Positions 55,931-64,000 of a stretch of 64,000 nucleotides of DNA are shown one piece after another (the stretch's first letter is position 1; each line of letters opens with the position of its first letter). The stretch is from positions 1 to 64,000 of the forward strand of contig NZ_FODZ01000005.1 of NCBI RefSeq assembly GCF_900110505.1, in the 5' to 3' direction. The stretch comes from Luteibacter sp. UNC138MFCol5.1. GTDB taxonomy: Bacteria; Pseudomonadota; Gammaproteobacteria; Xanthomonadales; Rhodanobacteraceae. The notes below the pieces were generated by a model, which worked only from the letters and a program-made list of their open reading frames with translations, was not told the DNA's origin and ran no database searches. The translations under genes and the position numbers were made by a program.

Positions 55931-56221
55931 TCAGTCATCTCCACCCTTCGAGAGGTCGTCGTCCACTTCGGTGGCGGCCCACTCGAGGGCTTCACGCTCG
56001 GCGCGTTCACGCGCGGCGCGGTCGATTTCGTCGATCATGTCGTCGTTGACGCGACGCGCGGCGATCTCGCGCAGGGCGAGCACGGTCGGCTTGTCGTTGT
56101 TCGGATCGAGCGTCGGCTCGGCGCCCTTGGACAGCTGACGGGCGCGCTTGGTCGCCATGAGCACGAGCTCGAAGCGGTTGTCGACTACCTCGAGGCAGTC
56201 CTGGACGGTAATACGGGCCAT
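55931..56221 (-). CDS. rpoZ: RNA polymerase omega subunit
   Basis: A 96-residue subunit that helps beta-prime folding and forms part of one ppGpp site. [20 protein letters not shown] and [18 protein letters not shown] are the conserved N-terminus, with [12 protein letters not shown] following. AAGGAT precedes the ATG. It begins the rpoZ-spoT-ridA-recG run. In many gammaproteobacteria gmk precedes rpoZ; here the upstream neighbour is the divergent mlaA instead. Confidence 0.97.
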   Translation of the reverse strand: MARITVQDCLEVVDNRFELVLMATKRARQLSKGAEPTLDPNNDKPTVLALREIAARRVNDDMIDEIDRAARERAEREALEWAATEVDDDLSKGGDD

Positions 56222-56258
56222 TTCAAATCCTTGACAATAAAGACACTTCTGACCGTGC

Positions 56259-56288
56259 AGTTTACCGGTCCGGCCCGTTGGCTGGCAA
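56259..56288 (-). promoter_or_regulatory. putative rpoZ-spoT promoter
   Basis: On the reverse strand TTGCCA (56283-56288) and TAAACT (56259-56264) are spaced by 18 nt. Its -35 abuts the -35 of the divergent mlaA promoter. Confidence 0.5.
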
Positions 56289-56306
56289 TCGGGGTAGGGG
56301 TATCAT
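56278..56306 (+). promoter_or_regulatory. putative mlaA promoter
   Basis: TTGGCT (56278-56283) and TATCAT (56301-56306, 5/6) are spaced by 17 nt, giving a start near 56313 and a leader of about 85 nt. A second possible -10 (TACACT, 56361-56366) lies nearer the gene. Confidence 0.5.
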
Positions 56307-56397
56307 GCGCGGTTCTGACCAGGACGGACGGCTTTTAGTGCAAATAATAAAACCGCGCGGTACACTAAACCACCGCCCCACCCCTAAAGCCCCAGCG

Positions 56398-57234
56398 ATG
56401 CGCCCCACGACCCCGCACCGGATTGCCCGGACCGCCCGTACCCTCCTCGGCCTCGTGGCCGTCGCGCTGCTCGCGGCCTGTCACGTCGCCCCGCCACGCA
56501 CCGACGACCCGAACGAGAAGTTCAACCGCAAGGTGTACGCGTTCAACGACAAGCTCGACAAGGCGGTCATCCGCCCGGTCGCGGTCGGCTACCGGAAGGT
56601 CACGAACCCGCCGGTGCGCACGGCGATCAGCGACTTCTACACCAACATCCGCCTGCCGATCACGGTCGCCAACGACCTGCTCCAGTTCCGTCCGAAGCAG
56701 GCGCTGCAGACGACTGGCCGCTTCGTGGTGAACCTGACGATCGGCTTCCTCGGCTTCAAGGATCCCGCCAGCCTGCTGGGCATCCCGCTGGAAGACAACG
56801 ACTTCGGCGTGACGCTGGCCCGCTGGGGCGTGCCCGAGGGCGACTACCTCGTGCTGCCGTTCGTCGGCCCGACCACGGTCCGCGACGTCTGGCGCCTGCC
56901 GGTCGACAGCTACTTCTTCGACCCACTCAGCTATTACAGCCGCAACCACGACTTCAAGTACGGCCAGCAGTACGTGCCGCAGCTGCTCTACCTCGTGACC
57001 CTGCGCTCGCGCGGCATCGACGCGGAGAGCTTCCTCGCCTCGGCCTACGACCCGTACGTCTTCGTGCGCGACGCCTACCGCCAGCAGCGCCTGTACAACA
57101 TCTACTACGGCAACCCGCCGGCCTCGGCGATCGAGGAGATGCAGGGCCTGAACGACGACCAGGGCTTCGACCCGGACAAGCTCCTCCAGGAGCAGCACTC
57201 CTGGGAAAAGCAGAACGACCCCAAGGTCGAATGA
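56398..57234 (+). CDS. mlaA: MlaA (VacJ) outer membrane lipoprotein
   Basis: A 278-residue lipoprotein that removes misplaced phospholipids from the outer leaflet. The lipobox is LLAAC with C28. DPNEKFNRKVYAFNDKLDKA, NIRLPITVANDLLQFRPKQA, GRFVVNLTIGFLGFKDPAS and GVPEGDYLVLPFVGPTTVRD are classic MlaA blocks. The other Mla genes (mlaBCDEF) are not adjacent. It is divergent from rpoZ and ends at a strong terminator. Confidence 0.96.
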   Translation: MRPTTPHRIARTARTLLGLVAVALLAACHVAPPRTDDPNEKFNRKVYAFNDKLDKAVIRPVAVGYRKVTNPPVRTAISDFYTNIRLPITVANDLLQFRPKQALQTTGRFVVNLTIGFLGFKDPASLLGIPLEDNDFGVTLARWGVPEGDYLVLPFVGPTTVRDVWRLPVDSYFFDPLSYYSRNHDFKYGQQYVPQLLYLVTLRSRGIDAESFLASAYDPYVFVRDAYRQQRLYNIYYGNPPASAIEEMQGLNDDQGFDPDKLLQEQHSWEKQNDPKVE

Positions 57235-57236
57235 AG

Positions 57237-57263
57237 AAAGGGCCCCTCGGGGCCCTTTCTTTT
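57237..57263 (+). terminator. intrinsic terminator of mlaA
   Basis: AAAGGGCCC and GGGCCCTTT pair with a CTCG loop, followed by CTTTTTG. It also separates the convergent prmA gene. Confidence 0.9.
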
Positions 57264-57281
57264 TGACGGCGTCCTGGCGAC

Positions 57282-58181
57282 TCAGGCCTTGCGGCGGCCG
57301 CTGATCCGGACCCAGTCCTCCATCGTGCGCACGTCCAGGTCATCGAACCACTCGGCGTAACGCACCAGCAGTTCCTCGTGCTGGCCCTGCAGGATGCCGG
57401 AGAGGGCGAACGGCGCGCCGGGCTTCACGGCCGCGGCGAACGTCGGGGCCAGTTCGCCCAGCGGGCCGGCGAGGATGTTCGCGACGAGGACGTCGGCGGG
57501 CACGGCGGGAGCTTCGCCGGGAAGGTAGACCTGGAGGTCCGCGTCGACGTCGTTGCGCTCCGCGTTGTCGCGCGAGGCGAGCAGCGCCTGCGGATCGTTG
57601 TCGATGCCCACCGCCCGCGACGCGCCGAGCTTCAGCGCGGCGATGGCGAGGATGCCGGAGCCGCAGCCGTAGTCCAGGACGGTCTTGCCGGCCAGCTGCT
57701 GGCCGTCGAGCCACTCGAGGCACATCGCCGTCGTGGGATGGGTGCCGGTGCCGAACGCGAGGCCGGGATCGAGGCGCACGACGACGATGTCGCCCTCCAC
57801 CGGAGGCTCGATGTTCCACGGATAGACCCACAGGCGCCGGCCGAACGGCATCGGCTTGAACTGGTCCATCCACGCGCGCTCCCAGTCCTGGTCGTCGACG
57901 ACGCGCCAGACGATGTTGGCGGGCTCGATGAACGGCAGGTCGTCGGCGATCGCGGCGGTGAGGCCGCGCCGGTCGGCATCGGCGTCGAACAGCGCGTTGA
58001 GCACGATCTGGTTCCACAGCGGAATCTCGCCGACGCCCGGTTCGAAGATCGCTTCCTCGTCGGGCGTCTCGGCGTCGGCGTCCTGCAGCGTGATGGAAAG
58101 CGCGCCGAGGTCTTCGAGCGCGGTTTCGACGCGCGGCTGTTCGGCGGCACGGATCGTCAGGGAAAGTTCGAGCCAGGGCAT
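57282..58181 (-). CDS. prmA: ribosomal protein L11 methyltransferase
   Basis: A 299-residue SAM methyltransferase that trimethylates L11. The start MPWLELSLTI matches the family better than the upstream in-frame ATG. DQDWERAWMDQFKPMPFGRR, LDPGLAFGTGTHPTT, VLDYGCGSGILAIAALKLG and VANILAGPLGELAP are the hallmark blocks. It is convergent with mlaA and divergent from the DUF3426 gene (73-nt gap). Confidence 0.95.
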   Translation of the reverse strand: MPWLELSLTIRAAEQPRVETALEDLGALSITLQDADAETPDEEAIFEPGVGEIPLWNQIVLNALFDADADRRGLTAAIADDLPFIEPANIVWRVVDDQDWERAWMDQFKPMPFGRRLWVYPWNIEPPVEGDIVVVRLDPGLAFGTGTHPTTAMCLEWLDGQQLAGKTVLDYGCGSGILAIAALKLGASRAVGIDNDPQALLASRDNAERNDVDADLQVYLPGEAPAVPADVLVANILAGPLGELAPTFAAAVKPGAPFALSGILQGQHEELLVRYAEWFDDLDVRTMEDWVRISGRRKA

Positions 58182-58254
58182 GGACGGGACCATCGGGGAA
58201 GCGGGGCCTCATTCTAGCCGCGCAAGGACGCGGCGCGGCCGTTATGATCGGCCG

Positions 58255-59097
58255 ATGTATACGCAGTGCCCCGAGTGCCTCACCGTCTACAAGCTGGAAG
58301 CCGAGCTGCTGGTGCCCGCCTGCGGCTGCCTGCGTTGCGGCCATTGCGAGACCGTCTTCAACGCGCTCGGGACGCTCGCCGGCCAGCTGCCTCCGGAGCC
58401 CTTCACGCGACTGGAGGAGCACGCGCTGGATCGCGAGCCGCCGCTCGCCGACGTGGCGGTGTTCCGGCCGCGCCCCGAGCCGAAGCCGGTGCCGGAGCCC
58501 TGGACGGAAGCGCCCGCCGACGCGGCCCAGGCCGTCACGGACGAAGCGGTCGCGACGGAGGACGCGGTCGAGGAGGATTTCTCGCAGCTGACGTTCACAC
58601 CACGCTTCGCGCGCGCGAAGCGACGCTCGTGGCGCACCGCCGCGTGGATCGCGACGTGCACGGTGCTGGTGCTCGGTCTCGGCGCGCAACTGGCCTGGGC
58701 GAAACGCGACGTGCTGATCGCCGACGCGACGGTGGGGCCGATGCTCGCGAGCGGTTGCGCGATGGTGGGCTGCCATCTTCCGCTCGTCGCGGCGCCGTCG
58801 CAATTGCGCCTGCTCGCGCGCGACGTCGAACAGCATCCGTCCGTCACCGACGGCCTGCTCATCACGGCGAGCGTGCGCAACGACGCGACGTTCGCCCAAC
58901 CGTATCCCGTCGTCACGATCGCGCTCTCCGACGCCGAAGGCCATCGCCTGGCGATGCGCCGCTTCCAGCCCGAGGACTACGTGGGCGACGCCGGCACCCG
59001 TTCACGCGGCATGGCGGCGGGCGCCACCTCGGCGATGGTGTTCGAAGTGCAAGACCCGGGCCAGCGGGCCGTCGCTTTCGCCTTCAGCTTCGACTGA
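58255..59097 (+). CDS. zinc-ribbon / DUF3426 membrane protein
   Basis: A 280-residue protein. The N-terminus is an MJ0042-type zinc ribbon (CPECLTVYKL, then CLRCGHCETVFNAL). An acidic Pro/Glu/Ala-rich linker (about 60-115) and one membrane helix (about 128-148, WIATCTVLVLGLGAQLAWA) lead to a DUF3426 domain (GCHLPLVAAPSQLRLLARDV, LITASVRNDATFAQPYPVV). The ribbon would be cytoplasmic and the C-terminus periplasmic. Function unknown. It usually lies between prmA and fis in this group, as here. Confidence 0.9.
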   Translation: MYTQCPECLTVYKLEAELLVPACGCLRCGHCETVFNALGTLAGQLPPEPFTRLEEHALDREPPLADVAVFRPRPEPKPVPEPWTEAPADAAQAVTDEAVATEDAVEEDFSQLTFTPRFARAKRRSWRTAAWIATCTVLVLGLGAQLAWAKRDVLIADATVGPMLASGCAMVGCHLPLVAAPSQLRLLARDVEQHPSVTDGLLITASVRNDATFAQPYPVVTIALSDAEGHRLAMRRFQPEDYVGDAGTRSRGMAAGATSAMVFEVQDPGQRAVAFAFSFD

Positions 59098-59126
59098 GCC
59101 GTTCGAAAAAATTTCTTTTTGCAAGT

Positions 59127-59156
59127 CTGCAATTCGCTCCCGGGGGCGAGTAGACT
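59127..59156 (+). promoter_or_regulatory. putative fis promoter
   Basis: CTGCAA (59127-59132) and TAGACT (59151-59156) are spaced by 18 nt; an A/T tract (59105-59120) sits upstream like an UP element and a GC-rich discriminator follows. The leader to the TTG start is about 115 nt. Confidence 0.4.
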
Positions 59157-59275
59157 TGGTCCCCTTCGCGACTTCGCGGCCGTCCGGAAGGACGCGCCCC
59201 GAGCGCACATCCAAGCGACCGAAACGAACACGAACCGACCGAGGCGACCGCTTCGGCCTGCGAGAGGGGAATGCC

Positions 59276-59557
59276 TTGAACGCTGTGAGACTGACTGCTG
59301 TCGAGGCTGCCAACGAAACCTCCATGCAGAGTGCCCTCAGCGAATGCGTCAGCCGCACGGTCCGTCGCTACCTGGCCGACATCGGTGACACCGAGTTCGG
59401 CGAAGGCCTGCATGCCCTCGTGATCCGTGAAGTCGAAGGTCCCCTGCTGCGCGAAGTGCTCGCCTTCCACGAAGGCAACCAGAGCCGCGCCGCCGTGGCG
59501 CTCGGCATCAACCGCGCCACCCTGCGCAAGAAGCTCGCCGCGCACGGCATTTCCTGA
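59276..59557 (+). CDS. fis: Fis family nucleoid-associated regulator
   Basis: A 93-residue DNA-bending protein that activates rRNA promoters and shapes the nucleoid. The C-terminal helix-turn-helix is intact ([20 protein letters not shown], about 67-86), preceded by the dimer helices (LREVLAFHE). The TTG at 59276 is chosen because GAGGGGAA lies just upstream and the length then matches Fis; ATG 59324 would delete the N-terminal arm. The next gene is purH. An rRNA operon, its usual target, lies at the other end of the window. Confidence 0.92.
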   Translation: MNAVRLTAVEAANETSMQSALSECVSRTVRRYLADIGDTEFGEGLHALVIREVEGPLLREVLAFHEGNQSRAAVALGINRATLRKKLAAHGIS

Positions 59558-59628
59558 TCCGGCCACCCGCCGGGCCGCGCGGACGTCCGGGCGGCTATAA
59601 TGGCGCGCTTTCCTCCCCGGAAGTGCCC

Positions 59629-61218
59629 ATGTCCACGCCCGATCTCGTTCCCGTCCGCCGTGCGCTCGTCAGCGTGTCCGACAAGCAGGGCCTGACGGAA
59701 CTCGCCCGTCGCCTCGTCGCCGCGAACGTCGACATCCTCTCCACCGGTGGCTCCGCGAAGGCGCTGCGCGACGCGGGCATCCCCGTGCGCGACGTCGGCG
59801 ACCTCACCGGCTTTCCCGAGATCATGGCCGGCCGCGTGAAGACGCTGCACCCGCGCGTGCACGGTGGTCTGCTCGGCCGCCGCGGTACCGACGACGCCGT
59901 CATGGCCGAACACGGCATCCTGCCGATCGACCTGCTGGTGCTGAACCTCTATCCGTTCGAGCGCACGGTCGCCGATCCGGCGTGCACGCTGGAAGACGCC
60001 ATCGAGAACATCGACATCGGCGGCCCCGCGATGCTTCGCGCGGCGGCGAAGAACTGGAACGACGTCGGCGTGCTCACGGATCCCGCGCAGTACGACGAGG
60101 CGCTCGCCGAGATCGAAGGCAAGGGCGGCCTGACCCGCGCGACGCGCTTCCGTCTTTCCGTCGCGGCGTTCAATCGCGTGTCGAACTACGACGGCGCGAT
60201 CAGCGACTACCTATCGGGCGTCACGCTCGACGAGACCCACACGAAGATCGCGGGCCGCAACGAATTCCCGGAGCAGTCGAACGGCCGCTTCGTGAAGGTG
60301 ATGGACCTGCGCTACGGCGAGAATCCGCACCAGGCCGGCGCGTTCTACCGCGACCTGTATCCCGCGCCGGGCACGCTCGCGACGTTCCGCCAGCTGCAGG
60401 GCAAGGAACTCTCGTTCAACAACATCGCCGACGCGGATGCCGCGTGGGAATGCGTGCGCCAGTTCGACGCCCCCGCCTGCGTGATCGTGAAGCACGCGAA
60501 CCCGTGCGGCGTCGCCGTCGCGGCGGACCCGCTGACCGCCTATGAACTCGCCTATGCGACCGATCCGACCTCGGCGTTCGGCGGCATCATCGCGTTCAAC
60601 CGCCCTCTCGATGCCGAGACGGCGCGCACGATCCTGAAGCGCCAGTTCGTCGAGGTGCTGATCGCCCCGCAGGTCGACGCGGGCGCCGTGGAGGAAGCGG
60701 CGAAGAAGGCGAACGTCCGCGTGCTGGAGATTCCGCCAGGCGACGGCCGCAACACCCACGACGTGAAGCGCGTCGGCTCGGGCCTGCTGGTACAGACGGC
60801 CGACCATCGCCAGGTGCGGCGGGACGAGCTCAAGGTCGTCAGCAAGCGCCAGCCGACGACGGCCGAACTCGACGACCTGCTGTTCGCCTGGCGCGTGGCG
60901 AAGATGGTCAAGTCCAACGCGATCGTCTACGCGAAGGACAACCGCACGATCGGTATCGGCGCGGGCCAGATGAGCCGCGTCGTCAGCGCGAAGATCGCGG
61001 GCCTCAAGGCCGAGGAAGCCGGGCTCGTGGTGCCGGGCAGCGCGATGGCCTCCGATGCGTTCTTCCCGTTCCGCGACGGCATCGACGCCGCCGCCGCGGC
61101 GGGCATCCGCGCCGTGATCCAGCCGGGCGGCTCGATGCGCGACAACGAGGTGATCGCCGCGGCCGACGAGCACGACATGGCGATGGTGTTCACGGGCGTG
61201 CGGCACTTCCGCCACTGA
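59629..61218 (+). CDS. purH: bifunctional AICAR formyltransferase / IMP cyclohydrolase
   Basis: A 529-residue enzyme for the last two steps of IMP synthesis. The N-terminal MGS-like cyclohydrolase domain shows [40 protein letters not shown] and NLYPFERTV. The C-terminal formyltransferase domain has [35 protein letters not shown] and [17 protein letters not shown] precedes ATG 59629, and a consensus TATAAT (59596-59601) suggests its own promoter, though no -35 is evident. It follows fis by 71 nt. Confidence 0.97.
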   Translation: MSTPDLVPVRRALVSVSDKQGLTELARRLVAANVDILSTGGSAKALRDAGIPVRDVGDLTGFPEIMAGRVKTLHPRVHGGLLGRRGTDDAVMAEHGILPIDLLVLNLYPFERTVADPACTLEDAIENIDIGGPAMLRAAAKNWNDVGVLTDPAQYDEALAEIEGKGGLTRATRFRLSVAAFNRVSNYDGAISDYLSGVTLDETHTKIAGRNEFPEQSNGRFVKVMDLRYGENPHQAGAFYRDLYPAPGTLATFRQLQGKELSFNNIADADAAWECVRQFDAPACVIVKHANPCGVAVAADPLTAYELAYATDPTSAFGGIIAFNRPLDAETARTILKRQFVEVLIAPQVDAGAVEEAAKKANVRVLEIPPGDGRNTHDVKRVGSGLLVQTADHRQVRRDELKVVSKRQPTTAELDDLLFAWRVAKMVKSNAIVYAKDNRTIGIGAGQMSRVVSAKIAGLKAEEAGLVVPGSAMASDAFFPFRDGIDAAAAAGIRAVIQPGGSMRDNEVIAAADEHDMAMVFTGVRHFRH

Positions 61219-61229
61219 GGCGATCCCGG

Positions 61230-61284
61230 ATCGCCGATGCGATCGACTCCCACCCTTCGGCAGGCACGTCGCTGCCGAAGGGTG
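61230..61284. repeat. degenerate REP pair, family A, with terminator-like hairpin
   Basis: A family A REP (61230-61255, with GATCGACTCCCACCC carrying one change) is followed by a perfect 13-bp stem CACCCTTCGGCAG/CTGCCGAAGGGTG (61251-61263 with 61272-61284). The second REP is cut off after GGGTG by the stop codon of the transporter gene. It lies between convergent purH and the BASS transporter gene. Confidence 0.75.
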
Positions 61285-61286
61285 AC

Positions 61287-62276
61287 TCAGCGCACGGCGG
61301 CCTTCAGGCGCGCTCCTTCCTCGCGGCGCAACGCGTAACGTCGCGCCAGCACCGCGCAGGTCATCAGCTGGATCTGGTGGAACAGCATGATCGGCAGCAC
61401 GATCAGGCCCAGCGGATGGCCGGCGAAGAGCACCTTCGCCATCGGCACGCCCGAGGCGAGGCTCTTCTTCGAGCCGCAGAAGACGATCGTGATCTCGTCC
61501 TCCTTCGAAAAGCCGAGCGCGCGCGAACCGTAGCGGGTGATCAGCAGCGCGCAGGCCAGGAGCACCGCGTTGACCACGATCAGCCCGGCGAGGACGGGCA
61601 CGGGCAACTGATGCCACAGACCCTGCAGCACCGCCGCGCTGAACGCGGTGTACACCACCAGCAGGATCGAACCGCGATCGACGTACGTGAGCAGCGCGGC
61701 ATGGCGCGTCACCCAGCCGCCGATCCAGCGCTGCGCCACCTGCCCCGCGACGAACGGGACGAACAGCTGCAGCACGATGGCGCCGATCGAATCCCACGAA
61801 AGCGCGCCCTGCCCCGATCCCGCGATCAGCACGCCCACCAGCAACGGCGTGATGAAGATGCCCAGCATGCTCGACGCCGATGCGGACACGATCGCCGCCG
61901 GCACGTTGCCGCGCGCGATCGACGTGAACGCGATGGACGACTGCACGGTGGACGGCAGCGTGCACAGGAACAGGATGCCCAGGTAAAGATCGGGCGACAC
62001 GAGCGGCGCCAGCACGGGCTTCAGCACCAGGCCGAGCAGCGGGAACAGCACGAACGTGCTGGCGAGCACCGTGAGGTGGAGCCGCCAGTTCGTCATGCCG
62101 GCCACCACCGCGGCGCGCGACAGCTTCGCGCCATGCAGGAAGAACAGCAGCGCGATCGCGAGGTCCGTGACGACTCCGAAGACGCTGGCGACCGCCCCTC
62201 GGCACGGGAGAACGCTGGCGAGCAGCACCGTCGCGATCAGCGAAAGGGTGAATCCATCGGGCAGGAAGCGGCGCAT
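61287..62276 (-). CDS. bile acid:sodium symporter (BASS/YfeH-like) transporter
   Basis: A 329-residue inner membrane protein with about 9-10 hydrophobic segments. FLHGAKLSRAAVVAGMTNWR, LFLCTLPSTVQSSIAFTSIA, GNVPAAIVSASASSMLGIFI and FCGSKKSLASGVPMAKVLF are SBF-like family blocks, the last two with residues near the Na+ and substrate sites. The substrate is unknown; bacterial members carry organic anions. ATG 62276 starts the protein at the usual place (MRRFLPDGFTLSL). It is divergent from a LysR regulator that probably controls it. Confidence 0.88.
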   Translation of the reverse strand: MRRFLPDGFTLSLIATVLLASVLPCRGAVASVFGVVTDLAIALLFFLHGAKLSRAAVVAGMTNWRLHLTVLASTFVLFPLLGLVLKPVLAPLVSPDLYLGILFLCTLPSTVQSSIAFTSIARGNVPAAIVSASASSMLGIFITPLLVGVLIAGSGQGALSWDSIGAIVLQLFVPFVAGQVAQRWIGGWVTRHAALLTYVDRGSILLVVYTAFSAAVLQGLWHQLPVPVLAGLIVVNAVLLACALLITRYGSRALGFSKEDEITIVFCGSKKSLASGVPMAKVLFAGHPLGLIVLPIMLFHQIQLMTCAVLARRYALRREEGARLKAAVR

Positions 62277-62329
62277 GGCGGCGTGTCGGTCGGCGCGGGA
62301 GTGGAGACTATTGCAACGCCGGACGATCC

Positions 62330-62348
62330 ATAAGGCAAATCGTTTTAT
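62330..62348. promoter_or_regulatory. putative LysR operator
   Basis: ATAA-N11-TTAT forms an inverted repeat of the T-N11-A LysR type in the 96-nt gap between the divergent transporter and lysR genes. It lies 25 nt before the lysR start, fitting autoregulation plus control of the transporter. Confidence 0.5.
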
Positions 62349-62372
62349 CTGATTCGGTGATAGATTTACGGC

Positions 62373-63263
62373 ATGAATGTCTCGATGCGCCAGCTTCGCG
62401 CCTTCCTCGCCGTGGCCGGCCATCGCCATTTCCGCCGGGCCGCGGACGCCCTGCATCTCACGCAGCCCGCGGTGAGCCGGCTCATCGCCGATCTCGAAGC
62501 CGAACTCGACGTGCGGCTGTTCGACCGCAGCACGCGCGAGGTGGTGCCGACGGAAGCCGGTCGCTACCTCGAACAGGCCCTGTCGCGCGTGCTCGACGAG
62601 CTGGACGGCGTGCTCGCGCACGCCCGGGCGCAGGCGGACCCGCTCCGGGGCCGGGTACGCATCGCGGCCGTGCCGACTCTTTCCGCCGCGCTCGTCCCGC
62701 TGGGCATCGCGCGCTGCGCGAAGGACCATCCTTCGCTGGAGATCCTGCTGCGCGATCAGACGCAGGCGCAGGTGCTCGACGCGGTGCGGGGTGGCGAGGT
62801 CGATTTCGGTCTCAGCGTCGAACCGGCCACCGCGGAGGAGTTCGACACGGAGACGATCCTTCGCGATCCTTTCCGCTTCGTCTGTCGCGAGGATCACCCG
62901 CTGGCGTCGAGAAGCGCCGTGGCGTGGAAGGCGCTGGCGCACGAAGACCTCGTGCTGCTCGACCACGCCTCCGGCAGCCGCCGCCTGATCGACACCGCCT
63001 TCGCGTCGCGCGGCCTAGCGGTGAACGTGACCCTGGAGGTCGGCCATCCGCACACGGCGTTCCGCATGGTCGAGGCCGGGCTCGGCGTCACGGTCACGCC
63101 CGCGCTCTCGCTGGACGCGATGCGGCCGGGGCTGGTCGCGCTGCGCCTCAACCCCGAGGTGCATCGCGAGGTGACGCTCGTTCGCAGGCGGGCGCGTTCG
63201 CTGTCGCCACCCGCCCAGACGGCGTGGGACACCTTCCGGGACGCCGCGCTCACGCTGGCTTGA
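62373..63263 (+). CDS. LysR family transcriptional regulator
   Basis: A 296-residue regulator. The N-terminal helix-turn-helix is MRQLRAFLAVAGHRHFRRAA followed by LHLTQPAVSRLIADLE and LFDRSTREVVPT. The C-terminal half (about 90-296) is a periplasmic-binding-protein-like effector domain (VRIAAVPTLSAALVP, EVDFGLSVEP). It is divergent from the BASS transporter, the classical arrangement for a LysR protein and its target. The effector is unknown. Confidence 0.93.
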   Translation: MNVSMRQLRAFLAVAGHRHFRRAADALHLTQPAVSRLIADLEAELDVRLFDRSTREVVPTEAGRYLEQALSRVLDELDGVLAHARAQADPLRGRVRIAAVPTLSAALVPLGIARCAKDHPSLEILLRDQTQAQVLDAVRGGEVDFGLSVEPATAEEFDTETILRDPFRFVCREDHPLASRSAVAWKALAHEDLVLLDHASGSRRLIDTAFASRGLAVNVTLEVGHPHTAFRMVEAGLGVTVTPALSLDAMRPGLVALRLNPEVHREVTLVRRRARSLSPPAQTAWDTFRDAALTLA

Positions 63264-63308
63264 GCGACCGCGCGGCATCGTCCGGTTTTGACCCGACGGA
63301 GGATCGCG

Positions 63309-64000
63309 ATGGCGTACCAGCTCTATTACTGGACGGGCCTGCAGGGACGCGGCGAGTTCGTCCGCCTGTGCCTCGAGGACGCCGCGGCGCCCTACGTCGA
63401 CGTGGCGCGCGAGCAAGGCGACGACGCCATCATGCCGTTCCTCGACGGCGAGCACGCGGGCGCCCTGCCCTTCGCGCCGCCGTTCCTGAAGTCCGGCCGG
63501 CTGGTGATCGCGCAGGTGGCGAACATCCTGCATTACCTCGGACCCAGGCACGGCCTCGTGCCCGAAGGCGAGGCGGCCGCGCTCTATGCGCACCAGCTGG
63601 AACTGACGATCACGGACTTCGTCGCGGAGGTGCACGACACGCACCATCCGGTATCGTCGTCCGAGTATTACGAGGACCAGCGCGACGAGGCGAAGCGGCG
63701 CGCGAAGGATTTCCGCGAGAACCGCGTGCCGAAGTTCCTGGGCTATTTCGAGAAGGCGATCGACCGCGGCGGCGGCCGCTTCCCGCTACGCCAGCATTCC
63801 TATGTCGACCTGTCGCTGTTCCAGGTGATGGCCGGCCTCGACTACGCGTTCCCGAAGGCGATGGCCAGGCAGAAGGTGCCGCTGCTGCGCGACCTCGCGA
63901 AGCGCGTCGCCGACCGGCCGAACATCGCCGCCTACCTCGCCTCGGAACGGCGGATCCCGTTCAACACGAACGGGATCTTCCGGCATTACCCGGAGCTCGA
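63309..64000 (+). CDS. glutathione S-transferase family protein (3' end outside window)
   Basis: The first 230 residues of a GST-like protein. The thioredoxin-like N-terminal half begins MAYQLYYWTGLQGRGEFVRL and has a QVANILHYLGPRHGLVP segment (glutathione-side contacts). The helical C-terminal half runs from about 85 (LYAHQLELTITDFVAEVHDT) to LAKRVADRPNIAAYLASERR. GGAGG precedes the ATG. No stop codon occurs before the window edge; most of the protein is present. It follows lysR by 45 nt on the same strand and could be co-transcribed. Confidence 0.9.
   Translation, partial: MAYQLYYWTGLQGRGEFVRLCLEDAAAPYVDVAREQGDDAIMPFLDGEHAGALPFAPPFLKSGRLVIAQVANILHYLGPRHGLVPEGEAAALYAHQLELTITDFVAEVHDTHHPVSSSEYYEDQRDEAKRRAKDFRENRVPKFLGYFEKAIDRGGGRFPLRQHSYVDLSLFQVMAGLDYAFPKAMARQKVPLLRDLAKRVADRPNIAAYLASERRIPFNTNGIFRHYPEL

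Noticed and set aside
60211-62205. Long reverse open frame across the purH 3' half and the transporter
   Set aside because: It lies antisense to conserved purH sequence and in another frame of the transporter; no domain is recognisable.

Overview
The window is GC-rich (roughly two-thirds G+C by eye), densely coded chromosomal DNA from a gammaproteobacterium. The 5' end of a 16S rRNA gene at the left edge, together with the gene content (a single-subunit PPi-dependent phosphofructokinase, a pcm-like gene next to tolC, rpoZ-spoT-ridA-recG, prmA-DUF3426-fis-purH), points to the Xanthomonadales, most likely family Rhodanobacteraceae (Luteibacter/Dyella-like). This placement is inferred from recognised families, not from a database search.

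Layout. 1-530: reverse-strand 16S rRNA start with leader and promoter. 0.5-15.7 kb: housekeeping genes (DUF192 protein, rubredoxin, thiE, hemL, argD, a VpsR-like sigma-54 activator, the adk-mpl-LON-SDR run, pfp, a UdgX/radical-SAM repair pair, a CodA-like deaminase), with an unassigned structured RNA candidate at about 4.9-5.15 kb. 15.9-24.2 kb: accessory block with two tandem RcnB-like proteins and a 2457-residue SpvB/TcB-RHS/TcC polypeptide ending in a predicted nucleic-acid or nucleotide deaminase. 24.3-34.3 kb: membrane H+-pyrophosphatase, prolyl oligopeptidase, soluble pyrophosphatase, DUF2333, ferritin-like protein, TetR regulator, pcm-like methyltransferase, tolC. 34.4-41.4 kb: envelope polysaccharide genes (waaA, lpxL, three glycan-assembly genes) with a decayed REP-associated transposase between inverted REPs. 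41.6-48.6 kb: a trimeric autotransporter adhesin and subtilase pair, divergent from a hybrid histidine kinase that meets a PhoB-type regulator. 48.6-64 kb: YceI, RutE-like reductase, ELM1-like protein, recG-ridA-spoT-rpoZ, mlaA, prmA, DUF3426, fis, purH, a BASS transporter with divergent LysR regulator, and a GST cut by the window edge.

Themes. Three enzymes that make or use pyrophosphate (pfp, hppA, ppa) lie within 19 kb, consistent with PPi-linked glycolysis. Several loci concern the cell surface: LPS Kdo and lipid A acylation, core glycan and O-antigen ligation, MlaA, TolC, the adhesin. At least three REP-like palindrome families, all with a GTGGGA(A)GC head, are scattered between genes, often as inverted pairs next to stop codons.

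The strongest discovery candidates are the one-piece Tc-like toxin with a deaminase tip and no visible TcA partner or immunity gene, the structured intergenic RNA at 4898-5153, the REP-RAYT-REP remnant, and the adhesin/protease pair facing a two-component system. No tRNA, CRISPR array, integrase or complete insertion sequence was found.
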